From Diabrotica undecimpunctata (taxonomy: Eukaryota > Arthropoda > Insecta > Coleoptera > Chrysomelidae): DNA of 64,000 bases. The notes under the pieces are model-generated. The model searched no databases and had not been told where the DNA came from. It saw only the letters and a program-made list of their open reading frames with translations. Numbering within the stretch: position 1 is the stretch's first letter; each line of letters starts with the position of its first letter. Both the position numbers and the translations under genes were made by a program. Location of the stretch: the NCBI RefSeq assembly GCF_040954645.1, contig NC_092804.1, forward strand, positions 148,189,108 through 148,253,107, in the 5' to 3' direction. Below, in pieces: positions 42,801 to 53,589 of the stretch.

Positions 42801-43144
42801 TATGTTCGGTATCGGTAATTTGACAAAAAATTGCAATTTTTTTTTCAATTAGAAGATTATAATTACATATTAAAACTTAGTTTTTAATTCTAAACAATTT
42901 TATTCTTTTTATAAGAAATAATCTTTTTTCTTAAACATAATAATAAAATAGTTATCATATTTGTAATAAATAAAAATGATGTTGGTATCGGTAATTCGAG
43001 AAAAAATTAAAAAAAATTTAATAAGAAGGATGTAATTGCATATTAAAATATAGTTTTTAATTCTAAACATTTCTCGATATCAATTTTCGATCTTGCGAAA
43101 TATAAAGGTAATTTCCTCCTGAGCGAGTTTCATAATCTTTGACA
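42801..43144 (-). repeat. Satellite units in inverted orientation
   Basis: Complementary to the 310-bp satellite. GCGAAATATAAAGGTAATTT and CCTCCTGAGCGAG near 43110 match the complement of GCTCAGGAGTAAAGTACG and TATTTCAC at 37640. Two shortened units are visible (42810-42960 and 42970-43144). The array therefore changes direction somewhere between 40642 and 42801, where the jockey element now sits. Confidence 0.65.
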
Positions 43145-43539
43145 TACCAGGTGCTGAATCGCCAAACGGGTCATAGGAAACTCAATGAGAAATTCTATTT
43201 GTTGAATTCAAAATTCAAATTGTTGAATTTAGATTGTTTCCCTAATTATTTTACATCAAAAGTCATAAGAAACTATTTGTAGCGGACTGAAATCTGTATT
43301 AAAAACAAATGTTAAAATTGTTCTACGAATTAAGCGTACTCCAAGATTTTGCAAAAATATAATACATTTTTTAGACCACCCCTTAAAGTCAGGCTACATG
43401 GGGCGCATAAATATTTATGACATGTTGCGTTTGGTCATATTGATGTTTCTGATTCACGAAAAATCGCAATAATGTTGTATTCAGGCAATAGTGCCAGTTC
43501 TGCCAGATCTTTATCTAACGTTAGATATTATAGTACTTC

Positions 43540-45062
43540 TTCTTTTTCATGTGCCATCTCCTCTAAGAAGGTTGGCAACCATCATGGCAATTCGCACTTT
43601 CGATACCGCTGCTCTAAAGAGGTCAGCAGAAGTGCAGTTAAACCAAGCTCTCAAATTGTTTAACCAGGAGTTACGTCTTCTTCCGTGACTCCTTCTACCC
43701 TTCTATTCTTACTTGCATTATTAATTGCAACAAGTTATAACGCTCGCCCCTCATGACATGTCCCAGATATTGCAGTTTTCTGACTTTAATTATATTTAAA
43801 ACCTCTTTATCTTTTCCCATTCTTCTCAACACCTCGACATTCGTGACTCTTATTCTTAATATTCTTTTGTAGGCCCATAACTCGAAGGCTTCTAATCTGT
43901 CCGAAACATCTTTCTTTAATGTCCAAGCCTCCAACCCATAAAATAATACGGAGAACACGTAGCATCTCATAAGTTTTATCTTTAAAGAAATTGAAATGTC
44001 CCTGCTGCAGAGTACTTTTTTCAGTTTGTTGACAGAATTTCTTGCCTGTCCTATTCTTGCCTTAATCTCTTCTGTGTACACATTTTTTTCGTTAATTATT
44101 GTACCCATATATTTATATTTTTCAACTTTTTTAATTTGTTCTCCATGTATTGTTATGTTTTCTTGGCGCTGTTGGGCTTTTCTAATTACCATAAATTGTG
44201 TCTTTTTTGTGTATAGGGACAGTCCGTTTTCTTTACTGACTTCTACCACTCTGTCAACCATTTGTTGTAAATACTTAAGACATTTCGCTACTAAAATAGT
44301 GTCGTCGGCAAACCGTGTCGGCCATTTACTTTTATTCCCACAGTTAATTTTTTAAGGCTTCCTGGACTATTTTCTCTGAATACAAATTGAACAAAGTATG
44401 AGATAGGACACAGCCCTGCCTGACGCCCCTCTTAATCTGTATTTCATTTGAAAAGACGCTGTTCTCTTTTACCACAGCGATCTGATTATAATAGATAGCG
44501 CTAATGATCCTGATGTCTCTCATATCTAATTTTTTCTTTTGAAGTAATTCGATAAGACAGTTATGTCTCACCTTATCGAAGGCTTTGTTGTAATCCAAGA
44601 AACACATATATATACTGGCTGATTAACATCCATGCACCTTTGCACAAGTACATTCACAGCGAACAGGGCTTCCCTCGTTCCCGGTGCATTTCTAAATCCA
44701 AATTGTGTGTCACATGTCTTGCTCAAGTTTGTTGTGTATTCTCCGGTGTATAATTTTTAAAAATATTTAGAGCATATGACTCATTTAACTTATGCGGTGG
44801 CCTTGGCATTATTATGCATATGGTTTTTTGATAGTGTTATGAATGTTGACATCAGCCAATCTCCGGGAATGATTCCTGTACTGTATATTGTATTGAATAA
44901 GTCGACCAATATTCCAATTTGCTGTTCTTCTATTAAACGTATTATGTCTACATGTATTTCATCAGGATATGTTGCCTTGTTGTTCTTTGTTTGCTTTATC
45001 GCCTCTAATACCTCATATTATAATACACTTCACTTCAATTCCAGGTTATACAACAATTCAAA
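43540..45062 (-). pseudogene. (GAA)n-tailed non-LTR retrotransposon, RT part
   Basis: Minus-strand blocks: RT start with LEAIKQTKNNKA.YPDEI and GIIPGDWLMSTFITLSK (44800-45020, with stops); QFGFRNAPGTREALFAV (about 44690); CFLDYNKAFDKVRHNCLIEL and KRGVRQGCVLSHTLFNLYSE (44344-44607); then, past the ADD box (44280-44330, frame broken), KKTQFMVIRKAQQRQENI, YKYMGTIINEKNVYTEEIKA and RKLQYLGHVMRGERYNLLQL (43695-44261). The last 150 bp to the tail at 43540 has stops. No target duplication was found, consistent with later rearrangement of its left end in the foldback arm. Confidence 0.9.
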
Positions 45063-45069
45063 GAATTTC

Positions 45070-46165
45070 AATATAGTTTTTCTGTGATTCTTCCTAAAAA
45101 TATTTTTAAACATAAAACTATAACAAATGTTCAAACAATCAGCCATTTTGTCTTCTTCTTTTTCTTCTTCAGCCTTAAGTGATCCAACTTTGGACTTGCT
45201 TCCAGTTGAATTCTCCGATCTTCTTAATATCAATAGTCCATCTCATTTGTGGTCTTCCTCTGCTTCTCTTTCCTAACCATGGTCTCCATTGTTGTATTCC
45301 ATGGTTCCATCTTCTATTCTTTAGTCGGGCATTGTGTCCTGCGAAGCTTGTGTCCACGTCTGTGAACCATACGTAAGTATACACTGATCGTAAATTCTGG
45401 TTTTCAAATATTGTTCTATTTTAGTGCTTTTCAAAATCCAACTCACTTTTTCAAATCCTGCCCATGCTAACCTTATTCTTCTAGTAATTTCGGCAGTTTG
45501 ATTTTGTTTGTTAACTTTCATTATCTATCCCAGGTAGATGTATTCGCTTACTGTTTCTAAATTTATGTCGTTCAATGTTATTTCTGGAATGTTCGGTGTA
45601 TTTGTATTAAGCCATTTTGTACTAAGCAGTATTCCACTCGATTGTAAAATTCTCGTATAACATTAGCCAGAACGCGTGGCGTTATTTTGGCACACTCTTC
45701 AATAATTTGCATTTTTAATGCTTCAATATCTGTAAATTTTTGAACAGAATAGATTTTTGATTTTAGATGCCCCCAGATAAAATAATCGTTTCGAACTAGA
45801 TCTCCCGATCTCTCCCAACTAATATTACAGTCATATCTAATCAAACAATTATTAAAGCTGTTTTTAAGGAATTCCTTAACCTCTCAGTTAATTTCTTCTT
45901 CATCTGGAGCAATGTCTTCAAGTTTGGGTAAAATCTCTTCTTGTAGCAAATGTAAAAACTTTTTTGAATTTCAATTTTCCTCATGGAAAAATGGTCCAAT
46001 TATATTGCGTCTAAATATTCCTAGACGACCAGACATTTATTTTTCGAGGATATTGGGTATGGCTTTCAATAATATCCTCAGGCTTTCTTGTCGGCCAAAT
46101 CCTATAATTTTTAACATTTGGTTCATTATTTAATGTAAATGTACATTCATCACTAAACAAAATAT
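45070..46165 (-). pseudogene. mariner-type transposase, split and 5'-truncated
   Basis: Minus-strand frames: NILFSDECTFTLNNEPNVKN (first catalytic Asp) near 46150, RIWPTRKPEDIIES, YPRKINVWS, then RSGDLVRNDYFIWGHLKSKI with the third acidic residue retained as Asp (45578-45844), and RVEYCLVQNG. After the RTE insertion, LFEHLL and a stop follow at about 45105-45140. This is the order of a mariner transposase. The second catalytic Asp lies in a degraded stretch I could not read cleanly. The N-terminal HTH half is absent: the gene is cut at 46165 by the tRNA-bearing element. It is a different family from the element at 5169-6879. Confidence 0.8.
45152..45609 (-). mobile_element. RTE-like retrotransposon fragment nested in the mariner
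   Basis: Flanked by an 11-bp duplication AGCCATTTTGT (45141-45151 and 45610-45620). The insertion falls between codons for VQNG and LFEHLL of the mariner transposase. Minus-strand coding: ETVSEYIYLG, NKQNQTAEITRRIRLAWAGF, LTYGSQTWT, then HNARLKNRRWNHGIQQWRPW and SRGRPQMRWTIDIKKIGEFN. Between QTWT and HNARL about 40 residues seen in the related 59721-61743 copy are missing. It ends in a GAA/GAAAAA-rich tail. Confidence 0.93.
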
Positions 46166-46501
46166 TTTTGAAGTTATACTTTTATACGCGCGCTCCACGT
46201 TCGAAATTTGTATGGGAGTGAATCTGTGAAATCATTACATATGTAAGATAATGAGTAAGAGAAAGACAGAAGATATATTTTCTCTCTCTTCCTCTCTCGA
46301 ATATAAAAATGTTCCTTTTGTATATAAATTTAATATTATATATATAATAAAATATTTATTAACATTATTATTTATGTGATATGTTTTGTACTATTTATTA
46401 AATGTTTGTAATTATATTAGTCTTTTGTATTTCAAAATAATAATCTCAATAAATCACTGTATGACCCAGAACTGTCAATTTTGAAATACGTTTATGTCAT
46501 G

Positions 46502-46573
46502 TCCTCCGTAGTATAGTAGTCAGTATCCCCGAATGTCACGCGGAAGACCAGGGTTCGATTCCCAGTCGGGGAG
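46502..46573 (+). tRNA. tRNA-Asp (GTC)-like gene, probably a pseudogene
   Basis: 72 nt, with the anticodon GTC at 46535-46537 in the correct place. The A box TAGTATAGTAG and B box GGTTCGATTCC are both present, and six T's at 46577-46582 provide a Pol III terminator. Discriminator G fits tRNA-Asp. Folding by hand gives one mismatch in the acceptor stem (C7-C67 counted as 46507/46567), one in the T stem (A-A, 46550/46564) and two at the ends of the anticodon stem (C-A and A-G). That is too many for a confident functional tRNA, but the promoter boxes could still direct transcription. It could be a trapped tRNA gene, a SINE head or a tRNA-derived part of the enclosing mobile element. Confidence 0.75.
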
Positions 46574-46630
46574 AACTTTTTTATTATTATTATTACATGG
46601 TAAATTAAACATATGCATAATTAGAAAACT

Positions 46631-46836
46631 TATGTATATTAATATCATTTTTAAATACTTATGAATATTGCATTTTAATTTGTATTGTATTATTATATTG
46701 AATTATGTTGCACTTTATTGTAGTGTATTTTTTTATGTATATTATTGTCGTTTTTAAAAACTTATGAATATTGCATTTTAATTTGTATTGTATTATTATA
46801 TTGAATTATTTTGCAGTGTATTCTATTGTATTTTTA
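46631..46836 (+). repeat. Two-copy direct repeat, about 103-bp period
   Basis: Copies at 46631-46730 and 46734-46836 share ACTTATGAATATTGCATTTT followed by AATTTGTATTGTATTATTAT. Lies downstream of the tRNA-like gene within the same inverted-repeat element. Confidence 0.85.
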
Positions 46837-47553
46837 TATTAATAACAAAATAAACAATGAATTATACTGCAGAGGATGTGTAAAAAAATTTTTGCATTCA
46901 ACTCCTTTCATACATATATGAAAATAAAAATATACATTTTCATCAAAATATTGATTCAATCCTTCATTTACTATACTCCTATTACAGGTCAAATGTTGTT
47001 TATTTAATTGTTAGTAAGTTGTTATTAATTCTGTTTCTCTTTCTGCTATATCTTACCTTTAGCATTACATATGTAATGATTGTGCATTGACTCCCACAAA
47101 AATTTGTAACGGCGAACGCGTGTATAGAAGTATAACTTCTACCATGATGGTTGCCAACCTTCTTAGAGGAGATGGCACATGAAGAAGAAGAAGTATTATA
47201 ATATCTAACGTTAAATAAATATCTGGCAGTGCTGGCACTATTGCCTGAATACTACATTATTGCGATTTTTCGTGAATCAGAAACATCAATATGACCAAAC
47301 GCAACATGCCATACATATTCTTGCGCCGCATGTGGCCTGACTTTAAGGGGTGCCCTGAAAAATATATTATATTTTTGCAAAATCTTGGAGTACGTTTAAT
47401 TCGTAGAATAATTTTAATATTTGTTTTCGATACATATTTTAGTCCTCTACAAATATTTTTCCATGACTTCTGGTGTAAAATAATTTGGGAAGTAGGAATT
47501 CGACAATTTATAATTTCTTATTGAGTTCCCTATGGTCCGTTTCATGATTCACC

Positions 47554-47557
<4 letters not shown>

Positions 47558-47637
<80 letters not shown>
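47558..47637. repeat. (TA)n microsatellite
   Basis: About 40 TA units directly abutting the right end of the foldback composite. Confidence 0.97.
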
Positions 47638-47640
<3 letters not shown>

Positions 47641-48500
47641 GTCAAAATCGAACGTAAAATGTAATTTTCATTATAATCAATTTTGGTTTAATCCCATGAA
47701 AAAAAAAATGAGAAGCATCATCATGCATATTTATTTACTGAATTAAATTCTTTAAGTGGTTTATTATGTACATCCCTTTTATCTTTAACGATACTGGAAA
47801 AACCTATTTTAAGATATTCCTGTGTACAGTGGTCTTTCAAGAGTCAGAAAATGCAAAGCAGACCTTCCTGCGTATTAAATTTGCATAATTCCTAGAGCTG
47901 TTTGTTTTAAACAGATCCCATCGGTGTGAATTTGTGTAAGAACACAGCTGAAACCTTCTAAAATAATTTACATTTATTGTGAATGTATTTAGGATATTAC
48001 CAGTGGACTACTAATTTATGAAAGTAGGCCGTGAAGGTAATGTTAATCTTCTAGAACTGAATATTAAAAAAAATATTAAATATAAAAATTGTTAGGAAAT
48101 CTTGTTAAAAATTATACTTGATCGTTAGCGTTATATATGTATTACTCATATTTTGTTACCATTAATGTTAAAAAGAATATTAACCAATATACCTCCAAAT
48201 AACATAGGTTTTCTGAACATTAAAGCTAACATCGGTTTCAGAGACCGACAAAAATTTATTCACCTTAGGGGTAGGATTTCGTTTACTCCTTGAAGAAGTG
48301 AAAGTAAACAATATTGAGCTTCTTAGACATTAAAAAAACACCAAACAAAATAAAAATAATTAAACTCAAATTTAATTAAAACGAACTGGTCATAGTTATT
48401 TAGATAACAGGACTTAGTTATTTAGATAACAAACCAGAACAATAATTGCATCAGTAATAAAAAACAAATACGAAAAATATTGGAAATATATCTATAAATT
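47638..48500. other. Unassigned AT-rich sequence
   Basis: No family recognised. A minus-strand stretch at about 47780-47960 shows weak coding character (NSHRWDLF and similar) but no identity. Confidence 0.3.
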
Positions 48501-48519
48501 GCCAAAAACTATCTAGTAA

Positions 48520-49000
48520 GTTCATAAGGGAGTCACATGTTTCAAGCATATGAAATGTTTACAACGATGACATGTGAATCTAGTCTTCCTGTTTTTTTTA
48601 CTGGAACAAACCAAACATCGGCCAATTGTATTAGCTCTTGAAGGTTTCCCTTCGACCTTGTTATTATATACATATTTCCTAAATTCTCAGTTTAATTGTT
48701 CGTGGTACACCGATGAGGTTAGTGCTCTTTCTCACGTGTGCTTCAACTAACTGGTACCCACGATCCTCCAGAAAATTTCTTCTTTGTAGTCTTTTTTCTG
48801 TCGAAAATTTTTTAAATATAATAAATAAGCTGATACTAACTATATTTAACAATTCATAGAAAATCGCCAACGTCTTGTAATTCGTGCAGAGTTATAAGTT
48901 GCACTCGATTTTTCTACCGTGTACAAACTTCCTTTCGTCGTGTTATAATCATAACTTATATCTAGTGTGCCGGTCACCCTTTCTCCTTTATCATCATTGT
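48520..49000 (-). pseudogene. piggyBac-5 transposase, C-terminal part only
   Basis: Minus-strand frames give TLDISYDYNTTKGSLYTVEK and SSATYNSARITRRW (about 48850-48980), the region of the third catalytic Asp motif. Here GVDxxDQ has become SLYTVEK, so both acidic residues are gone. FYELLNIVSISLFIIFKKF and RRNFLEDRGYQLVEAHVRK (48679-48870) continue the domain. The Cys-rich tail RCLVCSSKKNRKTRFTC and HRCKHFICLKHVT follows at about 48550-48640. The N-terminal two thirds are missing and no TTAA-bounded ends were identified. Confidence 0.8.
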
Positions 49001-49534
49001 GAAAAGAACAAACGCATTTTTATTTTTTCTTGGAATGTATGAAACTTAAGTTGTTTTATCTTGAAATGCAAACATGATAGATTTTTCAGGCCTATTAATT
49101 ATTATTATATATTATTAATATTATTAATAACATATTATATGTATTATTAATATACTTACCTTTTATTTTTTATACCGATTTCGGCGTTGTAAAGTGTTTA
49201 TTTGAATATATATTCAGAGTATAAGTTGAAGAGTTAATGAAGTCATTATACAGTCTTGTCGGATATCTCTTTAAATGCAGACATTTTTATTGGTATTGTC
49301 GGCATATCTTAAGGATGCCTTTGGTTCCAATAACTTTATCTAGCTTTATCTTCTGCAATAAATTCAATAATTTACCTTGCTGTCCCTATCAAAAGCCTTC
49401 TCGTATTATATGTAGTAGATGTAATTTTCAAACATTTTTAAAATTAGAGATTGCATTGAAAAAGGGCATTTCTTGTTCTAAAGGTATTTTTAAATTCACA
49501 TTGAGTTTACGTAAAGTTTACGGAGATTTCACTG
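49001..49534. other. Unassigned AT-rich sequence
   Basis: A plus-strand frame of 136 codons (49237-49647) has no recognisable content and its second half lies inside the terminal repeat of the Tc1 element, so I do not call it a gene. A TTATTAATA-rich simple stretch lies at 49095-49165. Confidence 0.35.
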
Positions 49535-49959
49535 TAACACATTCAGATGCAAAAAACGCAAATTCACACTATTTCAGTTTTTTTTTAAATTTTAGTCCTA
49601 GTTTAATGATTTTTTTAGTACACTGTGTAATAATTTATAAATTTTAATTTAGTATAATGAGTTTTTTAATAAAATATTGTATTTGACTTATTATACATGG
49701 TTAATCAAAAGGAACTTTGAAACATCCTGTGGAATAATTCCGTTAGCGGATTTTCGTAAAACCTTGTTTTTTGGTTGCAATTATGTCTTTTAAAGATTAT
49801 ACTCTTTCTTTCATGTGAAAATATGGATGGGTTCATTTTTAGGACCGAATTGCCTTTGTCACACACAATTTACGACTTTTTCTATTATTACCATTATCTT
49901 TTGTATTAATTGGTAATACTACGATGGAGGCTTTGGGGATAATATCGAAAGAATGTCAT

Positions 49960-50190
49960 ACCGACATCCCAGAAGCACTGTATTTAAATAATGATTAAAA
50001 GCAATGACATGATCTTGGTTTTAATGAACAATATTATTTTGCTGGAGGTTTTGACATTTCTTTTCTAGAGCCAAGCGAAGTTCGTAAATTGAGGTTGGTG
50101 CGACGTCGCGACCTCTAATATTTCTACCAAGTATGTTCCACACGTGCTCTACTGGGTTTAGATCTGGCGAACTCGCTAGCCACTTCATTT
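49960..50190 (-). pseudogene. Tc1-like transposase, C-terminal part
   Basis: Minus-strand translation MKWLASSPDLNPVEHVWNIL, GRNIRGRDVAPTSIYELRLA and LEKKCQNLQQNNI. SPDLNPVEHVW is the Tc1 motif containing the catalytic Glu. The middle of the protein, with both catalytic Asp residues, is absent from the window, so the element lost sequence where the retrotransposon sits. Confidence 0.88.
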
Positions 50191-50198
50191 TATTAACA

Positions 50199-50200
<2 letters not shown>

Positions 50201-50240
<40 letters not shown>

Positions 50241-52198
50241 CATCATCAACTAGCCTCTAACGTCCACTGCTGAACATAGACCTCTCGCATACTTTTCCAC
50301 TTAGTCCGATTTTGCGCCATCAGAATCCAATTTGTAGTCACTCTTTTTATGTCATCTATCCATCTCGTTGGGGGTCGACCTCTGTTTCTGTTAGCTTGTA
50401 TTCAGGGTCTCCATTCCAAAATGCTTTTTGTCCACCGGTCATCAACTGATCTTGCTACATGACCTGCCCAGTTCCACTTTAGTGTTGTTATCCTTTCAAT
50501 AACGTCTGCTACTCTTGATCTTTTGCTATCCTGATCGATTTTATCACGTAGAGAAATCCCTAACATTATTCTTTCCATTGCCCTTTTCGCAATTTGTAGT
50601 TTACTGACTGTTCTTCTTGTGAGTGTTAGGGTTTCTGCGGCGTAGGTTATCACTGGAAAAATACACTGATTAAATTCTTTTCTTTTCATGCACATTGGAA
50701 TCTTAGACCTAAAAATATGCTTCATCTTTCCAAATGCAGCCCAAGCAAGGTTTATTCTTCTTTTCAGCTCGATTGTTTGGTTTCTCTCGACTTATTCTGA
50801 TCTCATGGCCCAAGTATTTATAGGAGTCAACTGGCTCAATATCTTTGTCTTCTACTGAGATGTTTTTGTTGTGGACTAAATTTGTCATGAATTGTGTTTT
50901 TGAAAAATTTATTTTAAGACCAACTCTTTTTGTGGCGGTATGGAATTCTTGGAGCATTATCTGTGCCTGATCAAAGCTGTCTGTAAAAAGAACGATATCA
51001 TCTGCAAATTTAAGGTTATTTAAAAATTTTTCATTTACATTGATTCTCTTTTCGTTCCAATCTATTGTTTTACAAGCGTATTCTAGCAAAGTTGTAAATA
51101 TTTTAGGAGACATGTTGTCTTCTTAAAGAACTCCTCTTTCAATACGAAAGATTCCAGTATCTTGTAGTTATTGTAGTCCCAAGTATCAGGGGTCTATTAT
51201 ATTCAATGGTTTTTTGAATCAACGACTTAATGGTTTGCAAATGATCATTTGTTCCGTATCCAACTCTAAATCCTGCTTGCTCGCAAGGTTGATAGAAGTC
51301 TAGTTTTGATGTCAACCTATTAGTTATTATTTTTATAAACAAATTATAAACGTAAGATATCAAGATAATAGTTCTACAGTTCTTTAGCTCTGTTATATCT
51401 CCCTTTTTGTGCATGACTACTATAACAGCTTTATTCCACTGAGATGGTGTAATCTCTTTTGAAAGGGATAAGTTATATAATTATGTCAATGCTTTCAATA
51501 CTGTCTTTCCTCCTGCTTTAACTGCCTTAATAACGATTTGGTCATCACCAGCTGCTTTATTGTTTTTTATTTGATTTAATGACTTTAAAACTCCTTCGAT
51601 TGTTATTTCTGGGATATCCTTTGAACCCACATTCTGGACTTTGCTCAACTTGGTGCCGTCTTTCTTACCTCTTTCTCTATATAATTCTATGTAAAATTCT
51701 TCAACTACCTTAATTATCTTATCTTTATCTGTTACCACTTTTCCATTTCGATCTGCGAGCTTAACAATATTCTTCTTACCTAGAGCTTGACATCTCTTCA
51801 ACACTTTTAAACTTTTATTTTCCTCAACAACCGTTGTAATCTTTTTTGTGTTATATTGTCGTACGTCTTTTTTCACTGCTTTATTAATATTTTTATTAAG
51901 TTGTAGTACGCGTGCATTCGTATCGTTTTTGTTCTTAAGTTCTCTTCGTGTCTCCATAAGTCTTTTTGTGTCTTGACTGATTTTTTCCTCCTTATCTCCC
52001 CTAGTATTTGTATTGCACTTTTTCTCTGCGTGCTTAATAGCTTTTATTAAATTATCATTTAAGGTTTCGATATCCATAACGTCTATATTTGTTGTCTCTA
52101 GACATCTCAGAATTTCCTCTTCGAAGGACATGGTGTTTTCGATTGGATTCCATCCTATTGGGTATGTTGTTGTTATCATTTTGTATCTTTGTTTTTGG
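50201..52198 (-). mobile_element. RTE-like retrotransposon nested in the Tc1 element
   Basis: 3' end on the left: a TGATGATGATATATA tail passing into a (TA)n tract at 50201-50240. 5' truncation near 52198. No target duplication was identified, because sequence of the host Tc1 is missing at the junction and the tail is low complexity. Closest in the window to 59721-61743. Confidence 0.85.
50225..52179 (-). pseudogene. ORF2 of the RTE-like element
   Basis: Blocks on the minus strand: charged linker SQDTKRLMETRRELKNKND and RT onset SLNQIKNNKAAGDDQIVIKA (51481-52179); LHKKGD-like MHKKGDITELKNCRTIILIS and EQAGFRVGYGTNDHLQTIKS (51139-51414); catalytic region LNNLKFADDIVLFTDSFDQA (FADD box), VGLKINFSKTQFM and DSYKYLGHEIRIS (50709-51113); C-terminus FPVITYAAETLTLTRRT, LKWNWAGHVARSVDDRWTK, then NRGRPPTRWIDDIKRVTT and YVQQWT (50250-50725). 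At least four frame breaks; the part between the second and third RT blocks (with the first Asp) is disrupted. Endonuclease missing. Confidence 0.9.
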
Positions 52199-52199
52199 A

Positions 52200-52410
52200 G
52201 TCAAGCGTTGACTGGTATAAAACGATCATCTAAAGCAGTAGTTTTGCGCTTCCTGCCACTACCCGCTTTACGCTTGTTTGTTCCAGTTTGTATAAAACGT
52301 ATCACTACCCTTTGGATGGTAGAGCGTGTAGTACTCTAGCCACATGTTCATAATTTCGCCCATCTTCACCCAGAGCAACGACTTTCGCACAATATTCGAC
52401 ACTAAGAACC
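52200..52410 (-). pseudogene. Tc1-like transposase, N-terminal part
   Basis: Minus-strand frames: VVALGEDGRNYEHVARVL, then, shifted, IQRVVIRFIQTGTNKR, AGSGRKRKTTALDDRFI. This is the paired-type helix-turn-helix and GSGRKRxT linker of Tc1 transposases. It reads toward the C-terminal piece at 49960-50190, with the nested retrotransposon between them. Two frameshifts are visible. Confidence 0.85.
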
Positions 52411-52904
52411 ATGATCAATCATAGGTAAACAAAATGTAAGTGTCAATATGACATAATGATAACAGTCACCAAAGCCACGTCGTAATACAAAATAACTGAA
52501 ATATAATCATAATTAAAAAAGTCCTAAATTGTGGATGGCAAATTCGTTTGGCTCTAAAAAATGAACCAAGATATTTTGATATTAAAAAAAGCACAATACT
52601 TAGGAGACATGGTAGCAACCGAAAATAAAGGTTTTACAAAAATTCGCAAACGGAATTATTCCACAAGATGTTTCAAAGTTGGGATAATAGAACCACGTTT
52701 TAATTAACCCCATACGATCACCCCTATCAACCCCAAAATCAAATATAAAATGTTATCAAAAAACTGACAATACCAAATAACAATTTATAAATTTGTACAC
52801 AATGTGCTAAAAAATCATCAAAATAGGGATAAAAATAAAAAAATTGAAATACTTTGAATTTAACCAAAATTTCCTCCATTGCGTTTTTTTTGCATCTGAG
52901 TGTA

Positions 52905-53585
52905 CATTCTGTCAAAATTATTAGACGATCCCTATCAACATAGCTCAATAGTATAAAATATTAATATTAATAAAGTAAATAAACCAACCCCGACACTGAC
53001 TTTGGCAACAATCTGCAGAACAAAATCTTCGCAACGGATAAATTATCCATCGTAACGCTTTTGTAAAAGGGAGTAAAAGCTGTAAAACACTCGTTATGAT
53101 TACGAAAATTACTTTTCTGCCCCTGGTTCCATTAAAATCAAAAACACTCCAATTTTTTTTACTTGGATCTTTTGATCTTCTATTTTATTCTGTTATTCTT
53201 TTCAGATTCTGATGGAAGTATAACAATCGTTTTGTTGTAAGTACTCGATTTAATTTTCAGCTTCACCAACTTTGTTACAGAGATGTATCATATTGTTGAA
53301 AAATATTTGAGAAAGAAGAGTATGATATGAAATGTCAAAAGCAGATGTTTTATCTCCTTCTTTTATTTCTCTACTGTCTCCAGTTTATGTTGCATTAGTT
53401 TTTTTATTGAGTATGCTGTGTATAAAATATTAAATTAATTTCAGATCTTCTTTTCAAAATTATTCGATTACTAAGCTTAGAAGACTAAATCCACTATTAG
53501 TGCATATAATAGTTTTTAATAATATGTACAGAGTAACTAACTCTATTGCAATATTATTGCATCCGTTTAGCGCCATATAATATAC
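52905..53585. other. Unassigned AT-rich sequence
   Basis: No recognised feature between the Tc1 right end and the retrotransposon start at about 53590. Confidence 0.3.
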
Positions 53586-53589
53586 GAAT

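Larger units (their letters stand above)
46170..47139. mobile_element. 970-bp inverted-repeat element carrying a tRNA-Asp-like gene
   Basis: Arms of about 77 bp: 46170-46247 and 47063-47139. The outermost bases GAAGTTATACTT.TATAC are nearly the same in both, and GGGAGT.AAT and CATTACATATGTAA lie at the inner side. The tip AAGTTATACTT is itself almost palindromic. There is no protein-coding capacity. Inside are a tRNA-like gene (46502-46573) and a direct repeat (46631-46836). It interrupts the mariner coding region on its left side; no target duplication is evident. Confidence 0.75.
43147..47557. mobile_element. Foldback-type composite with about 420-bp inverted arms
   Basis: Left arm 43147-43587 and right arm 47143-47557 are inverted copies. 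Both contain AACATCAATATGACCAAACG or its complement, the complement of TTGCAAAATCTTGGAGTACG, and an outer end like GGTGCTGAATC / GATTCACCACC. TA borders both outer ends. Each arm includes the 3' end and GAA tail of a (GAA)n-tailed retrotransposon. The interior holds that retrotransposon, a mariner, an RTE-like fragment and a tRNA-bearing element. The TA target suggests the outer unit is a Tc1/mariner-type transposon with long terminal repeats, perhaps owning the mariner gene inside. Confidence 0.75.
49537..52902 (-). mobile_element. Tc1-like element with long inverted ends, split by an RTE-like copy
   Basis: Ends: left ACACATTCAGATGCAAAAAA at 49537, right complement CACTCAGATGCAAAAAAAAC ending at 52902, each next to TA. 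Inverted similarity extends about 250-300 bp inward, for example GGAATAATTCCGTTAGCGGA on the left against TCCGTTTGCGAATTTTTGTA complemented on the right. Tc1 transposase pieces lie at both inner sides, with the 2-kb retrotransposon in between. Confidence 0.75.

Noticed and set aside
46502..46573. Calling the tRNA-Asp-like sequence a functional tRNA
   Set aside because: Four stem mismatches by hand folding make function doubtful, although promoter boxes and terminator are intact.
49237..49647. 136-codon plus-strand open frame as a possible gene
   Set aside because: No recognisable content, and its second half lies in the inverted terminal repeat of the Tc1 element; AT-rich chance opening is likelier.
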